Assembly: GCA_910585465.1 (NCBI GenBank)
Contig: CAJUEW010000005.1
Location: 85,428 to 149,427 of the forward strand
DNA from: an uncultured Lachnospiraceae bacterium
GTDB lineage: Bacteria; Bacillota; Clostridia; Lachnospirales; Lachnospiraceae
Length of the DNA: 64,000 bases
Direction of reading: 5' to 3'
In this document: one piece after another, positions 8,153 to 16,381 of the stretch
How the letters are laid out: each line of letters opens with the position of its first letter
How positions within the stretch are numbered: the stretch's first letter is position 1
The notes under the pieces: model-generated
What the model was told of the DNA's origin: nothing
Databases searched by the model: none
The model's input: only the letters and a program-made list of their open reading frames with translations
Program-made: the position numbers and the translations under genes

Positions 8153-8923
8153 TCAAATTTTCACCTGTTTATTCTGAATTCTTTGAAGCTCCAGTCTCTG
8201 AACCCTCTCCAGAAGATCCAAATCCGTCTCGAAAATATCCAGAATCAGCTCCTGCAGCTCCAGATCCTGCATCCAGGACTCCTGTGCAAACATTCTCCAC
8301 ACCATCTGTCGGCAGAACTGCTTCAGCCTTTGAACGTCAAAGACGGTCAGATCCCCCTTCCGGAGGCTTAGATTAAGTGTCCCTACTATATCATGAATCA
8401 TAAAATACTTCAAGAACTCCTGTTTCCTCTCTGTTTTTGCAGATTCTTCCGCAAAGCAGTGAAATAAAAACGGCAGGAACAAAATCAGTCCGCTGGCCTC
8501 CAGCTTTTCTGCTGAGCATTCCGAAAGGGTAATTATATGAACAGGGAGCGTAATCCTCTCATGTCCGGGAAACTCCAGTGTAGTACAGTACTCCTCCTTT
8601 CTATTTTTTCCAAAATAAATAATCTGCGGTTCGCGCATCTGCACAATCATATTTTTCGCCGGACTGCCGTACTGAAACATGCAGCCTCTGTCCTCAGCAT
8701 AGATTTGAATGCATCCTTCCAGACAACGGAGCTGAAACATATAACGGTTGGCGCACCCTATCGTCAGCCAGACACTGACCGTCTCCTGGTGATTCCATTC
8801 CTTTAATATTGTCTCCTCATCACTGTATTCTGTTCGGAAAAGACGGTTTACCATATGAATCAGCGCTTTGTCTGAAAGATGAAATATTTTTTCCATCATC
8901 CAGATATTTTCTTGGAAATACAT
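8153..8923 (-). CDS. Degenerate PD-(D/E)XK transposase-like protein of unknown function
   Basis: 256-residue cytoplasmic protein. The start at 8923 has AGGAG 7 bp upstream. Segments such as DKALIHMVNRLFRTEYSD at the N-terminus and LEASGLILFLPFLFHC in the middle resemble the clostridial family annotated as PD-(D/E)XK nuclease/putative transposase (Rpn-like). The strand that normally carries the E-x-Q/K catalytic pair reads MFQLRCLEG here, so it is probably inactive as a nuclease. It is the first gene of the DUF4358-MBOAT-DHHW operon (24-bp gap to the next start). Family assignment is tentative; a regulatory or vestigial role is possible. Confidence 0.5.
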   Translation of the reverse strand: MYFQENIWMMEKIFHLSDKALIHMVNRLFRTEYSDEETILKEWNHQETVSVWLTIGCANRYMFQLRCLEGCIQIYAEDRGCMFQYGSPAKNMIVQMREPQIIYFGKNRKEEYCTTLEFPGHERITLPVHIITLSECSAEKLEASGLILFLPFLFHCFAEESAKTERKQEFLKYFMIHDIVGTLNLSLRKGDLTVFDVQRLKQFCRQMVWRMFAQESWMQDLELQELILDIFETDLDLLERVQRLELQRIQNKQVKI

Positions 8924-8971
8924 GAATATTCTCCTCTCATTTCCAAACTGCAAGCACTCGAACCATTCTCA

Positions 8972-9066
8972 ATTATACTAAATTCTGGAATTAATGCCAT
9001 AGATATATGACCTTTGATTTGCTTCTTAGACACTTCAAGAATATAAAATTCAACGTATTCTGTCAA
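8972..9066 (-). promoter_or_regulatory. Tandem promoter-like sites for the MBOAT operon
   Basis: Two minus-strand candidates precede the operon. The distal one is TTGACA (9061-9066) with TATTCT (9038-9043), spacer 17. The proximal one is ATGGCA (8995-9000) with a consensus TATAAT (8972-8977), spacer 17. The proximal site would give a leader of about 40 nt. Confidence 0.55.
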
Positions 9067-9105
9067 GTCTCCATGCACTTGAGCCCTCATAGAATATAAT
9101 CTTTA

Positions 9106-9141
9106 ACATGAAAAAGAGTACTGCACCTGTTTGCAGTACTC
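9106..9141 (-). terminator. Intrinsic terminator after the HPr-like gene
   Basis: A perfect 10-bp hairpin (GAGTACTGCA/TGCAGTACTC, arms 9116-9125 and 9132-9141, 6-nt loop) starts directly at the stop codon and is followed by TTTTTC on the minus strand. Confidence 0.88.
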
Positions 9142-9399
9142 CTAAATCCCATTCTGTAGGAAATTAACAATTTTCTCCAGAGCCAGTTCCTCATCCTCCC
9201 CCTCACATTCTATAATCACTTCATCTCCCGGACATACAGGAAACGCAAGGAGGCTCATCAGACTTTTACAGTTCATCTTATATTCCCCATGAATCATCAT
9301 AACATGGGATTTGCATCTGTTTGCTTCTGTTACCAGCTTTCCCGCCGGACGCAGATGCAGTCCTGACTCATTGTCAATGGTAATCATCTTCCTGACCAA
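9142..9399 (-). CDS. HPr-family phosphocarrier protein
   Basis: 85-residue HPr-like protein of the phosphotransferase system. The start is set at a TTG (9399) for two reasons: AGGGGTGAT lies just upstream at ideal spacing, and this numbering puts the catalytic histidine at position 15 (GLH15LRPAG) and the regulatory serine at position 46 (CKS46LMSL), exactly as in canonical HPr. In-frame GTG (9408) and ATG (9387) starts have poorly placed ribosome-binding sites. The usual HARPAT is HLRPAG here, a mild divergence. It is monocistronic and not next to ptsI, so a specialised paralogue (Crh- or NPr-like) rather than the main HPr is possible. Confidence 0.85.
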   Translation of the reverse strand: MVRKMITIDNESGLHLRPAGKLVTEANRCKSHVMMIHGEYKMNCKSLMSLLAFPVCPGDEVIIECEGEDEELALEKIVNFLQNGI

Positions 9400-9460
9400 A
9401 AAAATCACCCCTCTCTTTTATTACCCTCTTTCTTTGTGCACCCCCATACACAGCCTGTCA

Positions 9461-9495
9461 TTGCATATTTTCCCTATTTTATCAAAAATATGCAA
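9461..9495. repeat. Inverted repeat upstream of the HPr-like gene
   Basis: Perfect 11-bp arms TTGCATATTTT and AAAATATGCAA (9461-9471 and 9485-9495) are separated by 13 bp, about 60 bp upstream of the start codon. It could be an operator or an AT-rich leader stem. No known regulator site is recognised. Confidence 0.5.
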
Positions 9496-9541
9496 ATGTA
9501 CACAGACAAACAACTTCCAGTTAATAACATTATACCACAAA

Positions 9542-9565
9542 CGGAGTGCGTGTAAACGCACTCCG
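9542..9565 (-). terminator. Hairpin terminator after the sugar permease gene
   Basis: A perfect 10-bp stem (CGGAGTGCGT, arms 9542-9551 and 9556-9565, tetraloop) lies 38 bp beyond the permease stop. The minus-strand tail is only TTTGTGG, so efficiency may be modest. Confidence 0.6.
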
Positions 9566-9603
9566 CCTCACTTTTAACATATTGTTCACAATCAGAAGCC
9601 GGA

Positions 9604-10776
9604 TCAGCTTCCTCTCTTCTTGGATACCACATCAAAGATAACGGCTGCCAGAAGCACCAGACCTTTCACAACTCTCTGATAATTGGCATCTACACCCATA
9701 ATAGACATGCCAAGGTTGATAACACCCATCAGAACGGCTCCAACGATAACACCAGGAACCGTACCGACTCCTCCGTATGCGGAAGCGCCGCCGATAAAGC
9801 AGGAACCGATTGCATCCATCTCATAGTTCTGACCATAAGTAGGCTGTGCAGAGGTCATACGCGCAATAGTAAGCATGCCTGCCAGCGCTGACAAGAGTCC
9901 CATGTTTGCATATGCAATAAAATAAACCTTATCTGTATTAATACCGGAAAGCTTGGTTGCCTTTTCATTGCCGCCCACCGCATAGAAATACCGTCCGGTA
10001 GTAGTCATGGAAGTGATATAGCCATAAATCAGAACCACAATCAGCACCCAAACAAGAGCTGCCGGAATCCCCTTGTATTTTGACAGATTATAGGTAAACC
10101 ACAAAATTACCGCACAAAGAACAACAACCTTTGCAATCAGCGCATTCCAGGAACCGGCCTCGTAACCTTTTTTCTTACGCGAAAAATATCCTTTAAACTG
10201 CAAAATTGCAAAAACAGCGCAGGCAATCACACCTGCCAGCATACAGGTCAGATTAAAGCCCTCCATACCAAAAAGATCCGGCACATAACAATCTGCGCCT
10301 CCGCCGAAAAGCTTGACAAACAGTTCGCTGCTCAAAGAAACCGTTTTACCATTCAATACTACATTAGACAGCCCCCGGAATACCAGCATGCCTGCCAGAG
10401 TGGTAATAAACGGAGGAATTCTCACAAATGCAATCCAGAAGCCCTGCCATGCGCCGATAATAAGGCCAATCAGAAGCATAATGATAATGGACACCCACAT
10501 GTTCATTTTCATATTTTCCATCAGCGTTGCACCGACTGCACCGACAAAGCAGACAACCGAGCCCACAGAAAGGTCAATATTTCCTCCTGTCAGAATACAG
10601 AGCAGCATACCTGTTGCCAGAACAAATACATACGCATTCTGGGCAATTAAGTTATTGATGTTCTGGGGAAGAAGAATTTTTCCCTGTGTCTGCCATGCAA
10701 AGAATGCAGTTACTAAAAGCAGCACCAGAATCATTGTATATTTTTTTACAAATCCCATTATATTCTCTTTACTCAT
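9604..10776 (-). CDS. mmsB: Multiple-monosaccharide ABC transporter permease MmsB/GguB type
   Basis: 390-residue permease of the BPD_transp_2 (RbsC/XylH) family with about ten membrane segments. Family signatures include CILTGGNIDLSVGSVV (about 60-75), FITTLAGMLVFRGLSN (about 122-137), RYFYAVGGNEKATKLSGI (about 255-272) and GVGTVPGVIVGAVLMG (about 331-346). It is the last gene of the importer operon, 3 bp after the ATPase. Length near 390 with an extended central region fits the ChvE-GguAB subgroup, which moves xylose, arabinose, glucose or galactose. The pentose genes nearby favour a pentose here. Confidence 0.92.
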   Translation of the reverse strand: MSKENIMGFVKKYTMILVLLLVTAFFAWQTQGKILLPQNINNLIAQNAYVFVLATGMLLCILTGGNIDLSVGSVVCFVGAVGATLMENMKMNMWVSIIIMLLIGLIIGAWQGFWIAFVRIPPFITTLAGMLVFRGLSNVVLNGKTVSLSSELFVKLFGGGADCYVPDLFGMEGFNLTCMLAGVIACAVFAILQFKGYFSRKKKGYEAGSWNALIAKVVVLCAVILWFTYNLSKYKGIPAALVWVLIVVLIYGYITSMTTTGRYFYAVGGNEKATKLSGINTDKVYFIAYANMGLLSALAGMLTIARMTSAQPTYGQNYEMDAIGSCFIGGASAYGGVGTVPGVIVGAVLMGVINLGMSIMGVDANYQRVVKGLVLLAAVIFDVVSKKRGS

Positions 10777-10779
10777 TGT

Positions 10780-12318
10780 CTACTCTCCTTTGCCCGACTT
10801 CAGAATGCAGGACATAATAACCTCCTGAGACGCTTCCTCCTGAGAAAGCTCCCCTACGATTTTTCCCTCATTCATAACATAAATCCGATCACTCATACCA
10901 AGCACCTCCGGAAGCTCCGAGGAAATCATGATCACCGATTTTCCGGCTGCTGCCAGTTCATTGATGATACAATAAATTTCATATTTGGCGCCCACGTCAA
11001 TACCTCTGGTCGGCTCATCCAGAATCAGCACGTCCGGATCTGCAAACATCCACTTTGCCAGAAGCACCTTCTGCTGGTTGCCTCCCGACAAATTGCCCAC
11101 ATTCTGCTCAACCGTCGGACATTTTGTCTTCAGCTTGCTGCGGTAATCCTCCGCCACGGCATATTCCTTATCCTTATCAATAATGGTATGGCTGGATACG
11201 CCGTCCATATTTGCAAGCGTTGTATTCGTCTTGATTGGATTGGACAAGATCAATCCGTTGCCTTTGCGATCCTCTGTCACATATGCAAGCCTGTGATTGA
11301 TGGCATCCCGCTCATTCTTCAGACTCACTTCCTGTCCGTTGATAATCAGTGTACCGGAAATATTGCTTCCGTAGCTCCTGCCAAAAATGCTCATGGCAAG
11401 CTCCGTGCGGCCTGCGCCCATCAGACCGGAAATTCCCACTACTTCCCCTTTATGTACTTTAATGGACACATCGTCCACTACTTTACGTTCCGTATAGAGC
11501 GGATGGTAAACGCTCCAGTTTTTTACCTCCAGATTCACTTCACCGATTTTGACATCCGGCCTCTTCGGAAAGCGATCTGCGATCTCCCGTCCGACCATAC
11601 CCTGAATAATACGGTCCTCCGTAATTTCATCCACGCCCTTGGTCAGCGTTTCAATTGTGGAGCCATCACGGATAACCGTAATTTTATCTGCCACATAAGC
11701 CACCTCATTCAGCTTATGGGAGATAATAATACAGGTCATCCCTTCTTTTTTAAATTTCAGGAGCAGCTCCAAAAGCGCCTGAGAATCGGTTTCGTTCAGG
11801 GAAGCCGTCGGCTCATCCAGAATCAAAAGCCGCGCATGCTTTGCAAGAGCCTTGGCAATCTCCACAAGCTGCTGCTTACCCACGCCAATATCCTTGATCA
11901 GTGTTCTGGAGGACTCCTTTAATCCTACTGTTTTTAAATGAATATCTGCCTGTCCGTATGTTTCATTCCAGTCAATGGCAGCCTTTTTTCCCCGCTCGTT
12001 TCCGAGGAACATATTTTCTCCAATGGTCATATAAGGAATCAGCGCCAGCTCCTGGTGGATAATAACGATTCCTTTTTCTTCACTGTCTTTAATCCTGCCG
12101 AATTTACAAACCTCTCCATCGTATACGATATCTCCTTCATAGGTTCCGTATGGATAAATACCGCTGAGGACATTCATCAAGGTCGATTTTCCCGCCCCAT
12201 TTTCTCCTACCAGGGCATGGACCTCTCCTTCCTCGACCTGGAGGTTGACATTATCCAGTGCCTTGACACCCGGGAATGTTTTGGTGATATTTTTCATTTC
12301 AAGCAAAATCTTTGCCAA
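10780..12318 (-). CDS. mmsA: Sugar ABC transporter ATP-binding protein MmsA/GguA type
   Basis: 512-residue double-domain ATPase that powers the importer. Domain 1 (about 1-245) has Walker A GENGAGKST and Walker B LLILDEPTASL. Domain 2 (about 260-505) has a degenerate Walker A (GLMGAGRTE), an intact LSGGNQQK signature and VLILDEPTRGID. This asymmetry is usual for the RbsA/XylG/MglA group. It is followed directly by mmsB. A strong hairpin at 12343-12377 separates it from chvE, which probably lowers ATPase and permease expression relative to the binding protein. Confidence 0.95.
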   Translation of the reverse strand: MAKILLEMKNITKTFPGVKALDNVNLQVEEGEVHALVGENGAGKSTLMNVLSGIYPYGTYEGDIVYDGEVCKFGRIKDSEEKGIVIIHQELALIPYMTIGENMFLGNERGKKAAIDWNETYGQADIHLKTVGLKESSRTLIKDIGVGKQQLVEIAKALAKHARLLILDEPTASLNETDSQALLELLLKFKKEGMTCIIISHKLNEVAYVADKITVIRDGSTIETLTKGVDEITEDRIIQGMVGREIADRFPKRPDVKIGEVNLEVKNWSVYHPLYTERKVVDDVSIKVHKGEVVGISGLMGAGRTELAMSIFGRSYGSNISGTLIINGQEVSLKNERDAINHRLAYVTEDRKGNGLILSNPIKTNTTLANMDGVSSHTIIDKDKEYAVAEDYRSKLKTKCPTVEQNVGNLSGGNQQKVLLAKWMFADPDVLILDEPTRGIDVGAKYEIYCIINELAAAGKSVIMISSELPEVLGMSDRIYVMNEGKIVGELSQEEASQEVIMSCILKSGKGE

Positions 12319-12342
12319 ATAAAACCCTCCCCCTCTATTCTT

Positions 12343-12377
12343 TAAAAACAGGCGGGCTCATCAGATAACCCGCCTGT
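12343..12377 (-). terminator. Intercistronic terminator between chvE and mmsA
   Basis: A perfect 9-bp stem (ACAGGCGGG/CCCGCCTGT, arms 12348-12356 and 12369-12377) is followed by TTTTTAAAG on the minus strand. There is no clear promoter before mmsA, so it is probably a partial terminator that lets some transcription through. Confidence 0.75.
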
Positions 12378-12402
12378 AGCATACTTATTGTGTAACTGCT
12401 TT

Positions 12403-13569
12403 CTACTGAAGGTCTGCCTCAGTATAATATCCGGAATCAACCAAAAGCTCTTTATAGTTGCTCTTGTCAGCAAATACCGGCTCACAGAGATAGGACGGAA
12501 TCACACCGGTGCCGTTGTCGTAGGTCTCTGTATCATTTACCGGAGCCTCTTCACCTTTCATAATGGCATCTACCATCTCTACAACCTTGGAAGCCAGGGT
12601 TCTGGTATCTTTGAAGATAGACATGGACTGTTTGTCAGCCAGCATGTTTTTAACATTAGCGATATCGCAGTCCTGACCGGTCAGCACCGGATAGGTTCCG
12701 GTATAGTTCGCTGCCAGGGCATTGGCCACACCAAGAGCAGTGGAGTCATTGGATGCAAGAACAACATCAAGCTGCGTACCGTCAGAATAGTATGAGGACA
12801 GGATATTTTCAAATCTGGACTGAGCAGTCTCTGTCGCCCAGTTTGCAGTTGCAACGTCATCCTTTGCAACCTGCCCGGACGGAACCACCAGTTTTCCGGC
12901 ATCAATATACGGCTGCAGTACGTCCATAGCGCCGCCGTAGAAGAAATTCACATTATTATCACCCGGGTCGCCGGTTACGATTTCCATATTGAACGGTCCG
13001 TCCTGGTTCTCAAGATCCAACGCGTCTACAATATACTCACCCTGCTTCTGGCCTACCAGATAATTATCAAAGGTAGCGTAGTAAGACACTGCGTCAGAGT
13101 TCATGATCAAACGATCATATGCAATCACCTGAATGTTGTTTTCCTTTGCCTGCGCCAGTACAGTTCCAAGGGAATCGCCGTCAATAGAAGCGATTACAAG
13201 CAGCTTGCATCCGTCAGAAATCATTGTTTCAATCTGAGATACCTGAGTGGCAATATCATTGGACGCAAACTGTAATTCAACGGTGTAACCAGCCGCCTCC
13301 AGTTCAGACTTCATGTTGGAGCCGTCCTGGTTCCATCTCTGGAGATCCTGCGTAGGCATGGATACTCCCACCAGTCCTCCTTCGCCGCCGGCTGCCGGCG
13401 CCTCTGCTTCTTCCGCTTCCTCCGCAGGTGTCTCTGCTTCTTCCTCTGCAGGCGCTTCTGTCCCGCTCTCAGCAGGCGCTGCCGCTTCCTTTGAGCCGGA
13501 ACCACAGCCGGCTGCCAGTGATGCTACCATTGCGACGCTTAATAAAGCGCCAACTAATTTTCTTTTCAT
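12403..13569 (-). CDS. chvE: Multiple-monosaccharide-binding lipoprotein ChvE type
   Basis: 388-residue sugar-binding protein, delivered to the outer face by a lipoprotein signal peptide (SLAAGC lipobox) and an Ala/Glu/Pro-rich linker (about 25-65). The type I periplasmic-binding domain shows VGVSMPTQDLQRWNQDG, KLLVIASIDGDSLGTVL, VIAYDRLIMNSDAVSYYATFDN (in pieces) and GQDCDIANVKNML, all characteristic of the ChvE/xylose-binding subgroup. It heads the importer operon and probably has its own promoter, since the two-component operon upstream ends in a strong terminator. Confidence 0.92.
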   Translation of the reverse strand: MKRKLVGALLSVAMVASLAAGCGSGSKEAAAPAESGTEAPAEEEAETPAEEAEEAEAPAAGGEGGLVGVSMPTQDLQRWNQDGSNMKSELEAAGYTVELQFASNDIATQVSQIETMISDGCKLLVIASIDGDSLGTVLAQAKENNIQVIAYDRLIMNSDAVSYYATFDNYLVGQKQGEYIVDALDLENQDGPFNMEIVTGDPGDNNVNFFYGGAMDVLQPYIDAGKLVVPSGQVAKDDVATANWATETAQSRFENILSSYYSDGTQLDVVLASNDSTALGVANALAANYTGTYPVLTGQDCDIANVKNMLADKQSMSIFKDTRTLASKVVEMVDAIMKGEEAPVNDTETYDNGTGVIPSYLCEPVFADKSNYKELLVDSGYYTEADLQ

Positions 13570-13622
13570 TTCAGAAAATCCTCCCTTTCATTGATAATAT
13601 TAATATATCACAGCATTTACAG

Positions 13623-13634
13623 GACAAACTTGTC
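13623..13634. promoter_or_regulatory. Palindromic site upstream of chvE
   Basis: GACAAACTTGTC is a near-perfect palindrome about 55 bp upstream of the chvE start codon. Part of it (AGGACAAA) recurs at 13683-13690 inside the terminator. It could be a target of the YesN-type regulator encoded next door; this is a guess from position. Confidence 0.35.
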
Positions 13635-13672
13635 TTTTTCTGTATATTTTTTACAATGCAGACTGTATTTTT

Positions 13673-13713
13673 GCAAAAAATCAGGACAAATTTGCCATCG
13701 CAAACCTGTCCTG
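13673..13713 (-). terminator. Intrinsic terminator after the two-component operon
   Basis: Arms 13682-13695 and 13700-13713 form a 14-bp stem in minus-strand RNA, including two G-U pairs that would be mismatches on the other strand. A GATG loop and an ATTTTTTGC tail complete it. This marks the operon end and its direction. Confidence 0.88.
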
Positions 13714-13730
13714 TGCAAAAATTTCCTGTT

Positions 13731-14786
13731 CTAAGGTCTTGACACATTTAAGTAAATATCGCCTTCCTCGTGGTATTTTCCCGTAATAACTTCATCCATA
13801 TTTTCTTTTGTCACTGCAACCGGCTCCAGACGCTCATAGGGAACGTCAAAGGTTCCGTCATTCATCGTCTCCGATACAGCAGCTTCTTTTCCCTCCGCCA
13901 GCGCCGCGCACATCTCTGCAGCTCTTCTTGCCAGTTTTTCCACCGGCTTATACACTGTCATACACTGGGTACCTTCCACAATTCGCTGGCAGGCATCCAG
14001 ATCTGCATCCTGCCCGACCACGCAGATATTTCCTGCAAGACGCCTTTCGGAAAGTGCCCGGATCGCATGGCCCGCAATGCTGTCATTTCCGCACATGATT
14101 CCCCTGGGCGCTTCTCGTGCTGCAAGATAACTGCCGGTCACCGAAAAGCCGGTCTCCCCAAGCCATCCTTCCGCATGCTCCGTATATGCTATTTTCAGTC
14201 CGCTTCCTTTTAATGCTTTATCAAATCCCGTCATAACCTGCGGCACATTATAATCCGCCATAGGGCCGCAGATCTGCAGCACATCCCCGCCGTCCTCCAG
14301 ATGCTTCCTCATATGCTCCCCCATCAGACGGCCTACCTCCTCATTGTCAAAGGAGATATACAGAGCCACACCCGCATTCAAAATCAGCCGATCGTAAGCC
14401 ACAACCGGAATTCCCGCCCTGCCTGCCCGCCCTACGGCGTTTACCAGTCCTGCCGGGTCCGAGGCGCTCGCCACCATAACGACCACGATAACATCCATTT
14501 TCTTCTTGATAAAATAATCAATCTGTGCAATCTGCTCCTCCATATCCCCATTTGCATTCTGCACATTTACCTCCGCCCCAAGCTCCTGGGCGGCAGATAC
14601 AAATACATCCCTGTCCCTCTGCCAGCGTTCAATCACAAAGGAATCAAAGGTAATCCCAATCCGGACCACATTGTCCTGCTCCTTCCTTTCTACTGCCTGG
14701 GAAGTCTCCCTCTCCTTGCATCCTGTCAGTATAAAAAGGCACAGTATGATAAGCAGAGAAAGGATTTTTATCCCTTTTGTTCTCAT
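13731..14786 (-). CDS. Sugar-binding lipoprotein of the two-component operon
   Basis: 351-residue lipoprotein (lipobox LFILTGC) with a type I periplasmic-binding fold close to ChvE/XylF: IGITFDSFVIERWQRD, DVIVVVMVASASDPAGLVNAV (in pieces), VVAYDRLILNAGVALYISFDN (in pieces) and VVGQDADLDACQRIVEG. It overlaps the response regulator gene by 4 bp (ATGA) and is the last gene of the sensor operon. In this position it is more likely a co-sensor or ligand buffer for the kinase than a transport protein, though it could also feed the importer. The ligand is inferred to be a pentose. Confidence 0.85.
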   Translation of the reverse strand: MRTKGIKILSLLIILCLFILTGCKERETSQAVERKEQDNVVRIGITFDSFVIERWQRDRDVFVSAAQELGAEVNVQNANGDMEEQIAQIDYFIKKKMDVIVVVMVASASDPAGLVNAVGRAGRAGIPVVAYDRLILNAGVALYISFDNEEVGRLMGEHMRKHLEDGGDVLQICGPMADYNVPQVMTGFDKALKGSGLKIAYTEHAEGWLGETGFSVTGSYLAAREAPRGIMCGNDSIAGHAIRALSERRLAGNICVVGQDADLDACQRIVEGTQCMTVYKPVEKLARRAAEMCAALAEGKEAAVSETMNDGTFDVPYERLEPVAVTKENMDEVITGKYHEEGDIYLNVSRP

Positions 14787-16381
14787 CCCCTCCCACTCTC
14801 CCGGTATTCTGTAGGTGTTACTCCAGTGTTTTTCTTAAAAATGCGGCTGAAATAATTGGGATCGCTGTATCCGACCGATGCACAAATTTCTTTCATGCTG
14901 CCGTCCTCCTTTGTCAAAAGCTCCTTTGCTTTCCCAATGCGCAGATTAGTCACGTACTCCACAAAATTACTGCCCGTCTCCTCCTTAAAAAGCTTACTGA
15001 AATAATAAGGGCTTAAATCCATCTGCCGGGATACCTCATCCAGGGACAGATCCTTCTGGAAGTTTTCCTGAATATAACTCTGTGCACGGACAATCAACTG
15101 GTTCTCATGCTCCTCTTTTTTGGTGAGCATATTCCGGCAGCTCTCCCCGAACCTCTCCACAAACCATGGCCGCAGATCGCTGTTGTGTTCTGTATTCATA
15201 ATAAACGGAAGATAATGTTCTCTTTCGCTGAAATGGTAGGTCATACCGCCGTTCAGATAAGCCTCATGCTCTGCAAACAGGACAAATTCCAGCGTTTTCA
15301 GACGCACACTCATGTTTTTTTCATCATAGTTTTCGAGCATCCAGTCAAAGTACCTGCCTGCCGCTCTCTCACATTCTTCCCTCTTACCACTTTTCAGACT
15401 GTCAAACAGTTCTTTTTCCAGATCCACCGGATATTCCTCATCATACCGGCATTGGATCGGAAGGTCATCCACATGAGCCACACTTCCTGTAGAGTTCACT
15501 AAAGCCTTCAGTGCTTCCTCATACGAATCCATGCTCTGATTCAGCCTGCGTATAGAACCAATGCCGATTCTGAAAGAAATATCTGTCATATGTCTCAGCT
15601 TTCTTGTAAGCTCCCGGCTGATATCGATCATTTTGATCCGTTCCTCATAGCCCATCTTCATGTTTTTCATCGGAAGAAAAACCGGAATCTTATTGGAGAT
15701 AACGGACCCCACAATGCAGCTCCAGGTTTCTTTGAGCATTTCCCTGACCCTGGCATAATTCATCTGAGTTCTGACACTGGCTCCAACCGCATTCGTCATA
15801 TGGTTCCCGCGTTGATCGTCACCTACCACCAGCGCCAGCATACATCCATAATCCGCATCCATTCCAAGAAGCTGCCGATAGTTTTCCACATCCTCCATAA
15901 AGTGCTCCTGAAACATAATTGCATAGATAAATCCATTCTCAATGATCGGCGTAACAGTCTCCATCTTCTCCTTAATCCGCAGATCATCACTGCGCTTCTT
16001 CCGTTTGGAATCAATGGTCTTAAACGCCTTTTGGAGCACCTCTGCAATCATTTTCTCGCTGAAAGGCTTGTTTACATATTCCAGAACTCCAAGGTTAATC
16101 GCTTCTTTTGCATAGTCGAAGTTATCATAGGCAGACAATATAATAAACTCCACGGAAGAGCTGCTTTTCTGAATTTCCCGGATTGCCTCGATTCCGTTAA
16201 TTCCCGGCATTTGAATATCCATAAAAGCAATATCCGGACGAAAGCTCTCTGCCAGCTCGATTACATCTCTTCCCGTTTTTGCCGTCTCGATCTGACACTG
16301 GTTCGGGAAATTTTTTTCAATGATCATTTTCAGGGAGTCAAGTACAATCCCTTCATCATCTGCCAGCATTATTCGGTACAT
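14783..16381 (-). CDS. YesN-type response regulator with AraC DNA-binding domain
   Basis: 532-residue cytoplasmic transcription regulator. An N-terminal receiver domain (about 1-120) has acidic residues D8/D9, phospho-acceptor D55 in FMDIQMPG and K105 in YVNKPF. A long linker leads to a C-terminal AraC domain with two helix-turn-helix motifs (about 430-530; LSLDEVSRQMDLSPYYFSKLFK and SVGYSDPNYFSRIFKKNTGVTP, in pieces). It overlaps the kinase gene by 13 bp. By analogy with the XylFII-LytS-YesN system of Clostridium beijerinckii it should activate the adjacent sugar importer. No other target is evident. Confidence 0.92.
   Translation of the reverse strand: MYRIMLADDEGIVLDSLKMIIEKNFPNQCQIETAKTGRDVIELAESFRPDIAFMDIQMPGINGIEAIREIQKSSSSVEFIILSAYDNFDYAKEAINLGVLEYVNKPFSEKMIAEVLQKAFKTIDSKRKKRSDDLRIKEKMETVTPIIENGFIYAIMFQEHFMEDVENYRQLLGMDADYGCMLALVVGDDQRGNHMTNAVGASVRTQMNYARVREMLKETWSCIVGSVISNKIPVFLPMKNMKMGYEERIKMIDISRELTRKLRHMTDISFRIGIGSIRRLNQSMDSYEEALKALVNSTGSVAHVDDLPIQCRYDEEYPVDLEKELFDSLKSGKREECERAAGRYFDWMLENYDEKNMSVRLKTLEFVLFAEHEAYLNGGMTYHFSEREHYLPFIMNTEHNSDLRPWFVERFGESCRNMLTKKEEHENQLIVRAQSYIQENFQKDLSLDEVSRQMDLSPYYFSKLFKEETGSNFVEYVTNLRIGKAKELLTKEDGSMKEICASVGYSDPNYFSRIFKKNTGVTPTEYRESGRG

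Noticed and set aside
8896..9090. A 64-codon minus-strand frame upstream of the nuclease-like gene
   Set aside because: Promoter-like sites for the downstream operon lie inside it and it lacks a ribosome-binding site.
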